From the NCBI RefSeq assembly GCF_001070855.1, contig NZ_JVLH01000014.1, positions 244,437-308,436 on the forward strand: a stretch of 64,000 nucleotides of DNA, written 5' to 3'. Of the stretch, positions 48,869 through 57,654 are shown piece by piece. The position numbers were made by a program, and so were the translations under genes. This DNA is from Trueperella pyogenes (GTDB taxonomy: Bacteria; Actinomycetota; Actinomycetes; Actinomycetales; Actinomycetaceae). Numbering within the stretch: the first letter of the stretch is position 1; every line of letters starts with the position of its first letter. The notes beneath the pieces were generated by a model. That model was given only the letters and a program-made list of their open reading frames with translations, made no database searches and was not told the DNA's origin.

Positions 48869-48987
48869 GCCACACGACTCAGGGGCGAATCAGGGGAAGA
48901 TCAGGGCAAAAAGCGCAGCTGAACCATGCGGTGACATGGCAGACTTGATGTAACTCGAAAGTGAAGCGGAAAAGCGAAAGGATGCAC

Positions 48988-49374
48988 ATGCGCTTCTTGC
49001 TGAATGTGATTTGGTTGGTTTTTGGTGGCTTTGCGCTATTTTTGGGCTACATTTTTGCTGGTATTCTGGCTTGCATTTTCATCATCACCATCCCCGCAGG
49101 CGTCGCAAGTTTCCGCATTGCAAGCTACGTGCTGTGGCCGTTTGGGAAGCGAGTTGTTCCCATTCCTGGTGCAGGTGCGGGATCCGCATTGATGAATTTC
49201 GTGTGGTTCATCATCGCCGGGTTCTGGCTGGCGCTGGGACACATTGCGACTGCTTTTGCGCAGGCAATTACGATCATCGGTATCCCCCTTGCAATTGCCA
49301 ACCTTAAGCTCATCCCGATCACCTGCTTCCCCTTCGGCAAGATGGTGATTGATGATCCCACTGCTGCGATCTGA
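48988..49374 (+). CDS. YccF-domain membrane protein
   Basis: A 128-residue protein made of two YccF (DUF307) repeats, each a membrane hairpin. The first contains FLLNVIWLVFGGF...ACIFIITIPAGVASFRIASYVLWPFG, the second NFVWFIIAGFWLALGHIATAF...TIIGIPLAIANLKLIPITCFPFG. The family is an inner-membrane protein of unknown function. The ATG at 48988 is chosen because AAAGGA ends 6 nt upstream; the frame can be extended 9 codons to a GTG at 48961. Confidence 0.85.
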   Translation: MRFLLNVIWLVFGGFALFLGYIFAGILACIFIITIPAGVASFRIASYVLWPFGKRVVPIPGAGAGSALMNFVWFIIAGFWLALGHIATAFAQAITIIGIPLAIANLKLIPITCFPFGKMVIDDPTAAI

Positions 49375-49385
49375 TCTCAGGTCCC

Positions 49386-49391
49386 TACACT
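49386..49391 (+). promoter_or_regulatory. -10 box for leaderless ybaK
   Basis: TACACT is separated from the ATG at 49398 by exactly 6 nt. A GGAGG just before the ATG is too close to act as a normal ribosome binding site. Confidence 0.5.
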
Positions 49392-49397
49392 GGAGGT

Positions 49398-49910
49398 ATG
49401 GCTCGCAAGCACTCTAAAGATCACGCTTCAGGACCCACTCACGCAATTGAGGAATTGAACGAGGCCGGGGTTCCTTTTGTTGTTCACGAGTACGAGCACG
49501 ATCCTTCCGCGCGTGCCTACGGTGAAGAAACCGTTGAGAAATTGGGGATCGATCCGGCAATTGCTTTCAAGACCTTGATGGTCAAGCTTGAGCCGACGGG
49601 GGAGTATGTCGTGGGTTGTGTCCCCGCGCTTGCACACCTGTCAATGAAGCTCATTGCCAAAGCTGCCGGAGCAAAGAATGCTGCGATGGCCGACCCCGCC
49701 GTCGCGCAGCGCCGCACGGGATATGTCGTTGGCGGGATTAGCCCTTTGGGGCAAACAACAAAGCATCGAATCTTTATTGATTCCTCGTGTTTGGATCATG
49801 AAACGATGCTGGTATCGGGAGGTCGCAGGGGAGTGAGTGTAGAGCTGAGCCCGCTTGACCTAGCAGAAATTGTTGGCGCCGAGGTCGTCGACCTTGCAGC
49901 CCAGGCCTAA
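49398..49910 (+). CDS. ybaK: Cys-tRNA(Pro)/Cys-tRNA(Cys) deacylase YbaK
   Basis: A 170-residue YbaK/EbsC editing enzyme, which removes Cys mis-attached to tRNA(Pro). The fold starts with HAIEELNEAGVPFVVHEYEHD. Family motifs are AIAFKTLMVKLE, the conserved lysine-containing LSMKLIAKAAGAKNAAM, and GYVVGGISPLGQTTKHRIFID, with a closing SGGRRGVSVELSPLDL. It appears to be monocistronic with a leaderless transcript. Confidence 0.93.
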   Translation: MARKHSKDHASGPTHAIEELNEAGVPFVVHEYEHDPSARAYGEETVEKLGIDPAIAFKTLMVKLEPTGEYVVGCVPALAHLSMKLIAKAAGAKNAAMADPAVAQRRTGYVVGGISPLGQTTKHRIFIDSSCLDHETMLVSGGRRGVSVELSPLDLAEIVGAEVVDLAAQA

Positions 49911-50087
49911 TCGTCCGGAGTGGCGCACTTTTGCATTTTCATTGCGCTCTCTGACTGATGCGATCGAACTCGGGAAAGTGTATGACACGTTTACTCTTGA
50001 ATAAGGGAAGATATATGTCACATGACGTACATTGTGTTGGCGTTGTAAGATTTCTGTTGTACATCTGTTTGTCGAAGGGGCTGAGTG

Positions 50088-50366
50088 ATGAAGACTGCAA
50101 CACTCAACATGCGTGTGGACCCAAGCGTGAAAGAAGAGGCTGAACGGGTGTATGCCCAGTTTGGTATGAACCTCACCGACGCAGTAAACGTGTTTCTGCA
50201 CAAATCGATCATGGAAGGTGGTTTGCCCTTCGAACTGCGCCAGCCTCGTTTCAATGCTGAAACTGAAGCTGCGATGCGTGAAGCTCGTGAAATTGCTGCC
50301 GGACGTGTCACTGCTAGTCGCTATGTGTCGGCATCGCAGGCGTTCGCTGATGTCGATGGTGAGTAA
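50088..50366 (+). CDS. DinJ/RelB-family antitoxin
   Basis: A 92-residue antitoxin with an N-terminal ribbon-helix-helix DNA-binding domain (TATLNMRVDPSVKEEAERVYAQFGMNLTDAVNVFL) and the DinJ-type linker LPFELRQP, followed by a toxin-binding helix rich in Glu/Ala. GAAGGGG lies before the ATG at 50088; a GTG one codon earlier is possible. It overlaps the toxin gene by 11 bp. The upstream region has ATGTCACATGACGTACAT-like dyad sequence (about 50014-50031) that may serve as the autoregulatory operator. Confidence 0.9.
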   Translation: MKTATLNMRVDPSVKEEAERVYAQFGMNLTDAVNVFLHKSIMEGGLPFELRQPRFNAETEAAMREAREIAAGRVTASRYVSASQAFADVDGE

Positions 50367-50655
50367 ATCTCAACAAGGGCGACGGGCCCTTGTGATGACA
50401 AGTCAGTTCAAGAAGGATTTGAAGCGGGCTCGTAAACGGGGGCTTCCAATTGGGGAACTTGAAGCGGTCATCGACGCGATCCTTGAAGGCGCAGACTTGC
50501 CTCCTAAGCACCGTGACCACCTTCTGAGCGGTGATTATGCGGGGTTTCGTGAGTGTCATATTCAACCGGATTGGTTGCTGATCTACCTAGACGAACCTGA
50601 GCTTTGCGTAGTGACAGCAATTCGTACAGGTTCCCACTCAGACCTGTTTCAGTAA
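50356..50655 (+). CDS. YafQ/RelE-family mRNA interferase toxin
   Basis: A 99-residue toxin of the YafQ branch. TSQFKKDLKRARKRGLPIGELEAVI is followed by the catalytic region: LPPKHRDHLLSGDYAGFRECHIQPDWLLIY with its His/Asp residues, and RTGSHSDLF with the final His and Phe. These match the known YafQ active-site residues and suggest ribosome-dependent mRNA cleavage. The start at 50356 (ATG GTG AGT) overlaps the antitoxin by 11 bp; the frame extends further upstream only in shadow of the antitoxin. The pair is likely functional. Confidence 0.9.
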   Translation: MVSKSQQGRRALVMTSQFKKDLKRARKRGLPIGELEAVIDAILEGADLPPKHRDHLLSGDYAGFRECHIQPDWLLIYLDEPELCVVTAIRTGSHSDLFQ

Positions 50656-50743
50656 CCTCCCTGCAAATCGCGGGAATCAAGATTGTCCAACAGGCATGAC
50701 CGAGTTTGGCTTCTGCATCCGATTTACCTGATAGAGTGCAGAA

Positions 50744-51187
50744 ATGACCTGCGAACCCGGGCTTGTTCCCGAACTTTCCGTCACCGATTATGAGGCCTCC
50801 CGGCATTTCTGGTGCGATTTGGTCGGTTTTTCTCTCCGCTATGAGCGACTCGAGGAGGGATTTGGGTACCTCGTCTTGGGCAATGCGCACCTGATGCTCG
50901 ACCAGATCAACCGGGGGAGGACGTGGGAGACCGGCGCCCTTGAGCCACCGCTTGGTCGCGGGATCAACTTTGAGGTGCAGGTCGAGAATGTGGATACCGT
51001 ATTGCGGCGTATCGAGAGCGCAGGGTGGCCAATCTTCGTTGAGCCTGAAGAGAAGTGGTATCGGGCAGGCGATATTGAGATCGGCGTCCGCCAGTTCTTG
51101 GTTCAGGATCCCGACGGGTACCTTCTACGTCTTCAGCAGGAGATTGGCGAGCGTCCTGTGAGGGAGAGCGCGCGTCGCAAACTATGA
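50744..51187 (+). CDS. VOC-family (glyoxalase/bleomycin-resistance-like) protein
   Basis: A 147-residue vicinal-oxygen-chelate protein: PELSVTDYEASRHFWCDLVGFSLRYER, GYLVLGNAHLMLDQ, and after the second strand set, FEVQVENVDTVLRRIESAGWP and VRQFLVQDPDGYLLRL. The layout is that of bleomycin-binding resistance proteins, which sequester the drug and lack the metal ligands of glyoxalase; the actual ligand is unknown. TAGAGT lies 6 nt before the ATG with no ribosome binding site, so a leaderless transcript is likely. Confidence 0.85.
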   Translation: MTCEPGLVPELSVTDYEASRHFWCDLVGFSLRYERLEEGFGYLVLGNAHLMLDQINRGRTWETGALEPPLGRGINFEVQVENVDTVLRRIESAGWPIFVEPEEKWYRAGDIEIGVRQFLVQDPDGYLLRLQQEIGERPVRESARRKL

Positions 51188-51253
51188 AGCTGCCGAGGCG
51201 GCAATTGAGAGCTATGTCGAAGCCAGAGGCCGTGCAGGTATCGAAGTAGGCAC
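51188..51253 (+). other. Short coding-like remnant after the VOC gene
   Basis: In a different frame from the VOC gene, a continuous reading crosses its stop and runs NYEAAEAAIESYVEARGR and on for about 10 more residues, a well-behaved amphipathic sequence. It has no start of its own and ends against the convergent helicase stop. It may be the end of a lost gene or a frameshifted tail of the VOC protein. Confidence 0.3.
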
Positions 51254-54016
51254 CTACCGCGCGTCGACCGTGAGCACTGTTAGAACCACCCGCTTTTCCT
51301 TGTCCGAGGCAGCCAGATCCACGAGTGCGGCAATACGCCAGTCCATATTGCCTTCAGGATCCGTGATGGTCTGAGTCGCCAGCCAGACCGAACCAGCTGG
51401 AGCTTCATCAACAGCCCGAGCAAAGGCCTCGAAACGACTGCGCTGATTAGCGTTATCCCTGACAGAGAAGGGCATCAAGGCCAAGACATCTTCGCCGCTG
51501 ACCTGTTCCTCCAATGCGCATAGCGCTTGGGAACGCGCACCTTGATTGATGTCGATCCAGTCATGTTCTGCCCAGTAGCGTTCCAGGGCATGATCCCAAT
51601 CATCACCTGTCCATGGCGCCACCTGAGCAAAGAGCTCGTTGTTATCTGCGGCCTGCGCAGTTGCTCGCTCGAGTTCATCGACATCATCACGACTCATCAA
51701 CTCAACAAAATTAAAGAGCGTGCGACGTACGGTATTGCGGAAAGCATGACGATTTGCCGTGAAAGCAATTGCGCCGGACTCATCGGCTCCAAATGCGCGC
51801 TCAGCTCCAACGGCAGAAGAAACTCCTTCAGCCTCGACCAATTCTTCCCCGTTCATCATTGCTTCCCATTCATCCAGAAGAGAAGAATCAACGCTACGGA
51901 TCAGATCAGCCAGCCACGAAATCATGGACTCAAGTTCCTCGGTCATGATTTCTTCTGGGATCACTTGGCGCATCATTCGATAGGCATCACTGAGATAGCG
52001 CAAGATAACGCCCTCTGAGCGCCCTACGTCGTAACGGGAAATGAGCTCGGTGAAGGTCATAGCGTTTTCGATCATCTCGCGAATGACAGACTTTGGTGAG
52101 AGTTCAAGATCTCCCACCCATGGGTTTGAACGCGCATAGACACTAAATGCGGGGGAGAGGAGTTCTTCCAAAGGCTTTGGCCACGAGATCTCTTCCAAGG
52201 CAGCCATGCGCTCGTCGTATTCCATGCCCTGCGCCTTCATGGACGCAACGGCCGCAGCCTTCGCCTGGTTTTCTTGCGCATACAGCAGGGGCCGGGGATC
52301 CTCAAGCACGGCCTCGACAATGGAAATCACGTCAAGAGCAAATGTCGGCGAATCGGGGTCGAGCAACTCAAATGCAGCCAAAGCGAAGGGAGAAAGCGGC
52401 TGATTGAGCGCAAAATCATCCGGCAGGTCCGCAACCAACTGCAATCTAGAGACACCCAACTCCTGAGCGCGGGAACTGGAGAGATGCTCAACAACCCCGG
52501 CTTGAAGCAGAGAAGTATATATATCTGCAAGATGACGGATATGCGGGTTAGCTGGAAGCGGCTGGTCATCATTGTGCAATGCCAAGTAGACAAGGTGCTC
52601 CGCAGGATCTCGCCCAGCATCTGCTGCGCCGCCCAACACGTTGAGAACAGTGGAGTGAGTGATCTCAAAGTGAGACTGCAATGCCTCGGGAGCAGCATCA
52701 CGGAGACGCTCAAAAGTCGAACGCGACCAGGTGATCTGGCCTTCCTTCGGACCGCTGCGCTTTTTGGACGCCTTCTTCTTTGCGCGTTTTGCTTCGCGCT
52801 CATCACGAGCAGCCTCTTGAGCAGCTGTTAAACGAGCGCGCTCGCGGGCCGTCTCCACTTCGTGCTCTGGGGCCAGAACTCGGACAAAACCAACGGTATC
52901 GAAACCTGCACGCCCCGCGCGTCCCGCGATCTGATGGAATTCACGCGAACGTAGGTGACGCATCTTGCTTCCATCGAACTTCACCAAGGAGGTCAGCAAT
53001 ACCGTGCGAATGGGGACATTGATTCCGACTCCAAGGGTGTCAGTTCCGCAGATAACCGGGAGCAACCCCTGCTGGGTTAGGCGCTCAACGAGGCGCCTGT
53101 AGCGCGGCAGCATTCCAGCGTGGTGAACGCCAATGCCGTGGGAGAGGAGTCCGCGCAGAGTCTGCCCAAAACCTTTCGTAAACGACACTGTCGAAATCTC
53201 GCGCGAGATCTGAGAACGAATTTCGGGTGAAACCAGCTTGCGGTCCATCAATGATGAGGCCGTATCAACCGCATCTTTTTGTGAGAAATGAACGATGTAG
53301 ATCGGGTGGCGCCCCTCTGACAGTAGACGCTCGACCGTGTCCTGAAGAGGGTCAACAACATAGTCGTATTCCAAGGGAACAGGGCGCTGCGCATCGGTAA
53401 TTTCTACCGTCGGCCGTCCCGTGCGATCCGTCCATTGCTTGCGGAAAACAGTCGTATCTCCAAGCGTCGCGCTCATTGCAATGAACTGTGGGCGAGTGAG
53501 TTCAAGAAGAGGAACCTGCCACGCCCAGCCTCGTTGCGGATCAGCATAGAAATGGAACTCATCCATAACAATCATGTCCGCGTCGAGCGTCGGTCCTTCA
53601 CGCAGGGACTGATTTGCCAGGATTTCCGCGGTACAGCAAATGATCGGAGCGTCTGAGTTCAATGAGACATCGCCCGTCACCATTCCGACATTGTCGGCGC
53701 CGAACAGCGACACCAAGTCGAAAAACTTTTCTGAGACCAGTGCTTTCAAAGGCGCCGTGTAGTACGAGCGGCCGCCATGTGCCATGGACACAAAATGCGC
53801 AGCCAAAGCAATCATTGACTTGCCAGAGCCCGTGGGCGTTGCTGCAATGACGTGGTTTCCAGACAAAATCTCAATCAAAGACTCATCTTGGTGTCGGTAG
53901 AGAGGACGCCCCGTTGATGATGCCCACGATGAAAATGCCTCATAGAGGGCATCATCGTCGGCCAGTAAACCGCGATCTTCCAGATCGTCGAGGAGTTCAT
54001 TTAACGGAGCGCTCAT
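51254..54016 (-). CDS. DUF3516-containing DEAD/DEAH-box helicase
   Basis: A 920-residue SF2 helicase of the actinobacterial Ski2/Mtr4-like type. Motifs in order: RHQDESLIEIL, Walker A ATPTGSGKSMIA, APLKALVSEKF, VMDEFHFYADPQRGW (DEFH), and FIAMSATLG. The second RecA lobe has GVHHAGMLPRYRRLVERL, TDTLGVGINVPIRTV and QIAGRAGRAGFDTVG. A Lys-rich segment near residue 405-420 precedes the DUF3516 domain, which fills the C-terminal half. RNA or DNA remodelling is the likely role. It converges with the VOC gene and diverges from the AGCS symporter. Confidence 0.93.
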   Translation of the reverse strand: MSAPLNELLDDLEDRGLLADDDALYEAFSSWASSTGRPLYRHQDESLIEILSGNHVIAATPTGSGKSMIALAAHFVSMAHGGRSYYTAPLKALVSEKFFDLVSLFGADNVGMVTGDVSLNSDAPIICCTAEILANQSLREGPTLDADMIVMDEFHFYADPQRGWAWQVPLLELTRPQFIAMSATLGDTTVFRKQWTDRTGRPTVEITDAQRPVPLEYDYVVDPLQDTVERLLSEGRHPIYIVHFSQKDAVDTASSLMDRKLVSPEIRSQISREISTVSFTKGFGQTLRGLLSHGIGVHHAGMLPRYRRLVERLTQQGLLPVICGTDTLGVGINVPIRTVLLTSLVKFDGSKMRHLRSREFHQIAGRAGRAGFDTVGFVRVLAPEHEVETARERARLTAAQEAARDEREAKRAKKKASKKRSGPKEGQITWSRSTFERLRDAAPEALQSHFEITHSTVLNVLGGAADAGRDPAEHLVYLALHNDDQPLPANPHIRHLADIYTSLLQAGVVEHLSSSRAQELGVSRLQLVADLPDDFALNQPLSPFALAAFELLDPDSPTFALDVISIVEAVLEDPRPLLYAQENQAKAAAVASMKAQGMEYDERMAALEEISWPKPLEELLSPAFSVYARSNPWVGDLELSPKSVIREMIENAMTFTELISRYDVGRSEGVILRYLSDAYRMMRQVIPEEIMTEELESMISWLADLIRSVDSSLLDEWEAMMNGEELVEAEGVSSAVGAERAFGADESGAIAFTANRHAFRNTVRRTLFNFVELMSRDDVDELERATAQAADNNELFAQVAPWTGDDWDHALERYWAEHDWIDINQGARSQALCALEEQVSGEDVLALMPFSVRDNANQRSRFEAFARAVDEAPAGSVWLATQTITDPEGNMDWRIAALVDLAASDKEKRVVLTVLTVDAR

Positions 54017-54146
54017 GCTTCTATCTTCCCAGACCTCCCCGCATCTGCGTCCAGTTTGCGGCTAAAAGCGAAGAAGATTGCCCCATCGCGATAGACTTCG
54101 AGGCGCTGACCCACAACCTTGTTGAAAGTAGATAGCGGAGGAACGA

Positions 54147-55625
54147 ATGGCGGATCTGGCACAGTCCATCCAAAACATCGCTGACTGGATAACCTTGCAC
54201 CTAACCGTGTGGATCCTGATTGGCACGGGACTTTACCTCACAGTGCGATCACGATTCATGCAGATTCGTCAATTCCCCGAAATGATTCGCTCAATTTCGG
54301 GTTCTCGCGGTGGCGCAAAGGGTGGGATTTCCTCCTTCCAGGCATTCACAATCTCCTTGGCCGCACGCGTGGGCGTCGGTAACGTCTTTGGCGTGGCCGT
54401 TGCGCTGCTCATGGGCGGTCCAGGTGCGATCTTCTGGATGTGGGTTGTTGCCTTGGTCGGTATGTCGACCGCCTTTTTCGAGGCCACACTTGCGCAGATC
54501 TTCAAGGTTCGTTCGGCTGACGGAACCTTCCGCGGTGGCCCTGCCTACTACATTGCACGAGGCATGAAGAATAAGGTTTTGGCAAGCATTTTTGCTGTCA
54601 TCACGGTTGTGACCTGTGCATTCGTCATCACCTCCGTGCAGTCCAACGCGATCGCCACGACTCTTCTGGGTGCGCTCAGCCCCTCGAGCCGCGAGCCTCT
54701 GCCGGGACTGGGCGGCCTTTCCAGTGCGCACCTAGTCATCGCAGCACTGCTCTTTGTCTTCTCGGCCATGGTGATTTTCGGTGGAATTAAGACCGTGGCT
54801 CGCGTGACCGAATGGATGGCACCGATCATGGCCACCGTCTACGTCATCATGGTTGCCGTGATCTGCGTGATGAACCTGCCCAAGTTCGGCGCTGTCATCG
54901 GTCAGATCTTCGCCGCAGCTTTCGCTCCGCAACCGACGCTTGCAGGCCTCGGCGGCGGGATTATCGCTGCGGTCATCAACGGCACGAAGCGCGGCCTCTT
55001 CTCCAACGAGGCCGGTCAGGGTACTGCTCCCAATGCCGCTGCAACCGCCACCGTCGCTCACCCCGTTCGTCAGGGCCTCATCCAGTCTCTGGGCGTTTTC
55101 GTTGACACGATCATCGTGTGTACCGCAACCGCTTTCGTCATCTTGATTGCTGGCGAAAAGGTCTGGTCGAACCCCGAGGCAAACCCCGCGAACCTCACGA
55201 CACTTGCTGTGGCCGACCAGCTGGGGCAGTGGACCATCATGCCGATGTCGATTCTGATCTTCGTACTTGCCTACTCATCGATCATTGCGGCCTACGTCTA
55301 TTCCGAAATCAATCTGTCCTTCGTCGTGAAGTCGAAGGCTGCGACTTGGACTGTTCGAGTGATCTCCGTTGCCTCGGTCGTGATCGGTTCGCTGACCACT
55401 CTGGATCTTGTATGGAATTCCGTCGATATCGCGATGGCCATTATGACCTTGACGAACCTGGTCGCCTTGATTGTCCTTGCCCCGTGGGGTCTGGGTGCTC
55501 TTCGTGACTACGAGGCCCAGCGGCGTCGCGGCATTGCAGATCCTGTCTTCGTTGCGCAGGCTAATGACCTTCTTCCGGGCGACCTTCCCGGTGATATTTG
55601 GGCTGCAGAACCCGCTTCGCGTTAG
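54147..55625 (+). CDS. Sodium:alanine/glycine symporter (AGCS family)
   Basis: A 492-residue polytopic carrier with about ten membrane segments. The AGCS fingerprint FTISLAARVGVGNVFGVAVAL lies near residue 70-90 and GGPGAIFWMWVVALVGMSTAFFEATLAQ follows, with RGLFSNEAGQGTAPNAAATA later on. It would import alanine or glycine with Na+ or H+. GGAGGAA precedes the ATG. The gene is followed after 27 bp by a fumarylacetoacetase-like enzyme, probably in the same transcript. Confidence 0.92.
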   Translation: MADLAQSIQNIADWITLHLTVWILIGTGLYLTVRSRFMQIRQFPEMIRSISGSRGGAKGGISSFQAFTISLAARVGVGNVFGVAVALLMGGPGAIFWMWVVALVGMSTAFFEATLAQIFKVRSADGTFRGGPAYYIARGMKNKVLASIFAVITVVTCAFVITSVQSNAIATTLLGALSPSSREPLPGLGGLSSAHLVIAALLFVFSAMVIFGGIKTVARVTEWMAPIMATVYVIMVAVICVMNLPKFGAVIGQIFAAAFAPQPTLAGLGGGIIAAVINGTKRGLFSNEAGQGTAPNAAATATVAHPVRQGLIQSLGVFVDTIIVCTATAFVILIAGEKVWSNPEANPANLTTLAVADQLGQWTIMPMSILIFVLAYSSIIAAYVYSEINLSFVVKSKAATWTVRVISVASVVIGSLTTLDLVWNSVDIAMAIMTLTNLVALIVLAPWGLGALRDYEAQRRRGIADPVFVAQANDLLPGDLPGDIWAAEPASR

Positions 55626-55652
55626 GCTACAGGCAAGACTTAGGAGGTCGCG

Positions 55653-56420
55653 ATGCGCATTGCTCGTTTCTCGCAAGGAAGCTCTATTCACTACGGGGCT
55701 TTGGAAGATGAATCGACTCGGATTGTTGGTTTGAAGGGCGATCCTTTGTTTTCGCCGGTCGAGCCCTCTGGCCAGATCTTTGAACTGGATGAGGTTCGCT
55801 TGCTTTCTCCGGTGATCCCTCGGTCGAAAGTCATTGGTCTGGGCGGAAACTACCCGGCACCTGGCGAGCAGCGCAGTGAGGATCCGGCGCGTCCCTCCGT
55901 CTTCTTCAAGCCGAATACTGCCGTCATCGGCCCGGATGATCCGATTGTCTTTCCTTCCTGGGGACAGGAAGTCTTTTACGAGGCCGAGCTTGCCGTGGTC
56001 ATCAAGACGCTGGCTAAGGATGTCAGCGTAGAGGACGCCCATTCCGTGATCTTGGGTTACACCTGCGCGAATGACTTGACCGCTGCGGATGCAGCTCGCG
56101 ATGACGGGGGAGCACTTGGTCGCGCGAAGAGTTGGGATACCGCGTGCCCGCTGGGTCCGTGGATCACTGTTGGCGGGGATTTTGATCCCGACAATGCTGA
56201 AATTTCGGTCCGCATCAATGGGGAAGAACGGGGCAGTGGAAGCACCTCTCAAATGGGATATTCCGTTGCACGGATTGTTTCCTATGTGTCGGGGATCTGC
56301 ACGCTTCTTCCCGGAGATGTCATCTTGACCGGTACTCCGGCCGGCGGACCGCTCAAGCACGGTGAACGCGTCGAGGTTGAGGTCGCAGGAATTGGGACGC
56401 TAACAAACCTGGCGATGTAG
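55653..56420 (+). CDS. Fumarylacetoacetate hydrolase-family protein
   Basis: A 255-residue FAH-fold enzyme. Substrate- and metal-binding segments are KVIGLGGNYPAP, VFFKPNTAVIGPDDPI, FYEAELAVVIK (E.E pair), GYTCANDLTAADAARDD and GDVILTGTPAGGPLKHGERVEVE. Members act as acylpyruvate hydrolases or oxaloacetate tautomerases/decarboxylases; the substrate cannot be fixed here. TTAGGAGG lies upstream of the ATG. It follows the AGCS symporter by 27 bp and ends before a strong terminator. Confidence 0.9.
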   Translation: MRIARFSQGSSIHYGALEDESTRIVGLKGDPLFSPVEPSGQIFELDEVRLLSPVIPRSKVIGLGGNYPAPGEQRSEDPARPSVFFKPNTAVIGPDDPIVFPSWGQEVFYEAELAVVIKTLAKDVSVEDAHSVILGYTCANDLTAADAARDDGGALGRAKSWDTACPLGPWITVGGDFDPDNAEISVRINGEERGSGSTSQMGYSVARIVSYVSGICTLLPGDVILTGTPAGGPLKHGERVEVEVAGIGTLTNLAM

Positions 56421-56445
56421 AAATTATTTCTACTCGTAGTTTTCT

Positions 56446-56483
56446 TTGGGGTGGCCGCTTAACACGGCCACCCCAAGGTTTTT
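56446..56483 (+). terminator. Intrinsic terminator after the FAH-family gene
   Basis: A 12-bp stem, TTGGGGTGGCCG with its complement around a 7-nt loop, followed by GG and T5. Confidence 0.9.
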
Positions 56484-56554
56484 GATGACCACATTGTGAC
56501 GTCAAATCTGTTGAAAGTTGGTAGAGAGTCGCTCTGCGGATGTAGCGTAAAAGC

Positions 56555-56647
56555 ATGGCAGCTTTGTCGGGTTTGAGCGGATTCAAAAGACGCTACGTTT
56601 CGGCGAAGACAAGGATGCCTGAGGAGGTGCCTAATGGACTTTGCTGA
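56555..56647 (+). CDS. 30-residue small ORF upstream of the TNT-like cluster
   Basis: ATG 56555 is preceded at exactly 6 nt by TAGCGT (56543-56548), the geometry of leaderless genes in this window. It encodes MAALSGLSGFKRRYVSAKTR and 10 more residues. The stop at 56645-56647 overlaps the start of the next gene by 14 bp, and the GAGGAGG of that gene lies inside it. It could be a real small protein, a translated leader, or the 5' scar of a removed gene. Confidence 0.4.
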   Translation: MAALSGLSGFKRRYVSAKTRMPEEVPNGLC

Positions 56648-57164
56648 TCGCCTCGCCGAGGTGCTTTATGATGCCTGGGGTATGAAGGTTACTGGGAGCT
56701 TCGCCGCTGCCGGTGGGGTCGTCTTCAATGCTGGGGTTTTTGCTGCTCCCCACGAAGAGGCCGATTACCAAGAGGGTGTCTATTCCTTCTACTACTGCGA
56801 GCGTGCCTCCAGAGGTGCTGCTCTGTTCCAGACGACTAATCGGGACGTTTTCGACCACTGTGTACTTCAATACTATGGAAATCCTCTGCGCAGTCGATAC
56901 GGTTTTCCCAAATTGACACTGGGAGACAGCGCTTCGATCCATCCGGGGTGGGCAATGGTTCACACGGGTTCTTCGCTTCGACATGATTACCTTGGAATTC
57001 GCTCAGACGATGGGAACTTCTATCCATGCGAAACCAGCGATTTTCGCCTGCTTGCAGGTCTTTCTCACGTGGTTGAGTATTCGCCTTTGGATGTGTTGGA
57101 GTGTTACTTGCGTGAGGATGCTGCGCCGCTTTTATCGCAGTGGCTTTCGAAGCCCGCAGGATGA
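56634..57164 (+). CDS. Putative immunity-type protein, 176 residues
   Basis: A soluble 176-residue protein without a signal peptide. The middle is rich in aromatic residues (GVYSFYYCERASRGAALFQ, HCVLQYYGNPLRSRYGFP), and the end is DVLECYLREDAAPLLSQWLS. The protein at 57651 shares the same overall pattern: a short N-terminal helix, an aromatic strand set, an L.R..G.P helix end and a closing LDAYMSEDGGILRNW. The two are probably distant paralogues. Size and position next to a TNT-like domain suggest TNT-type immunity factors, an inference. GAGGAGG precedes the ATG. Confidence 0.6.
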   Translation: MDFADRLAEVLYDAWGMKVTGSFAAAGGVVFNAGVFAAPHEEADYQEGVYSFYYCERASRGAALFQTTNRDVFDHCVLQYYGNPLRSRYGFPKLTLGDSASIHPGWAMVHTGSSLRHDYLGIRSDDGNFYPCETSDFRLLAGLSHVVEYSPLDVLECYLREDAAPLLSQWLSKPAG

Positions 57165-57213
57165 CATTTTTCGTGGCATATGATGGGAAGCAGCTCATGG
57201 AAAGGTGAAATAC

Positions 57214-57654
57214 ATGGATTCAGTGATGACTCCAGAGTCTAAGGAACCGCAGGGGCCTTGGCGTTGGTTGATGGATAGTGAAGAAGTCAGTTCTTCACTG
57301 CTGCGTTCCAGCATTGAGCAGTTCACCAGCTTGGAGGCCTACACCTCTAAGTACGGCGACATGGTCGATATGATCGGCTACCCCTATCTTTCGCGCGTGT
57401 GGCAGGTTGATCCCAATGGCAAGCCCTATTCTTTTGAGCAGCGCTGCCTGGCAATCACCGATGTCCACTCGCCCTACTACGCGTATACGATTGCGAAGCT
57501 TCCCGTGTACGCGTTGATCGTGACCGGAGTGACTGCACCGAACTTTGGAATGGAAGGTGGCGCGCGGGAAGTACGTTTCATCTACGGTGGCGAACTTTTG
57601 ACGGTCGCCGAGTGCGTTGAACTGGGTATCTTGAAGGGACGGTCTCTGTCATGA
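57214..57654 (+). CDS. Stand-alone TNT-like (NAD glycohydrolase-type toxin) domain protein
   Basis: A 146-residue protein resembling the TNT domain of secreted toxins such as mycobacterial CpnT. NGKPYSFEQRCLA (69-80) matches the GxPxxQRxLP segment. YYAYTIAKLPVYALIVTGVTAPNFGMEGG (88-116) matches YHVYEV.KPLPV..G.IAPWFGQPGG, and LLTVAECVELGIL matches the closing helix. Where typical TNT domains have GGGxQ, this protein reads GGAREV, and the usual DR(F/Y)G is replaced by LEAYTSKYG, so the catalytic Arg and Gln may be missing. No secretion signal or larger toxin body is present. AAAGG precedes ATG 57214, and the stop overlaps the next gene as ATGA. Confidence 0.55.
   Translation: MDSVMTPESKEPQGPWRWLMDSEEVSSSLLRSSIEQFTSLEAYTSKYGDMVDMIGYPYLSRVWQVDPNGKPYSFEQRCLAITDVHSPYYAYTIAKLPVYALIVTGVTAPNFGMEGGAREVRFIYGGELLTVAECVELGILKGRSLS

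Noticed and set aside
55275..56360. Reverse-strand frame of 361 codons opposite the symporter and FAH genes
   Set aside because: It spans two real genes and their boundary and has no protein family pattern.
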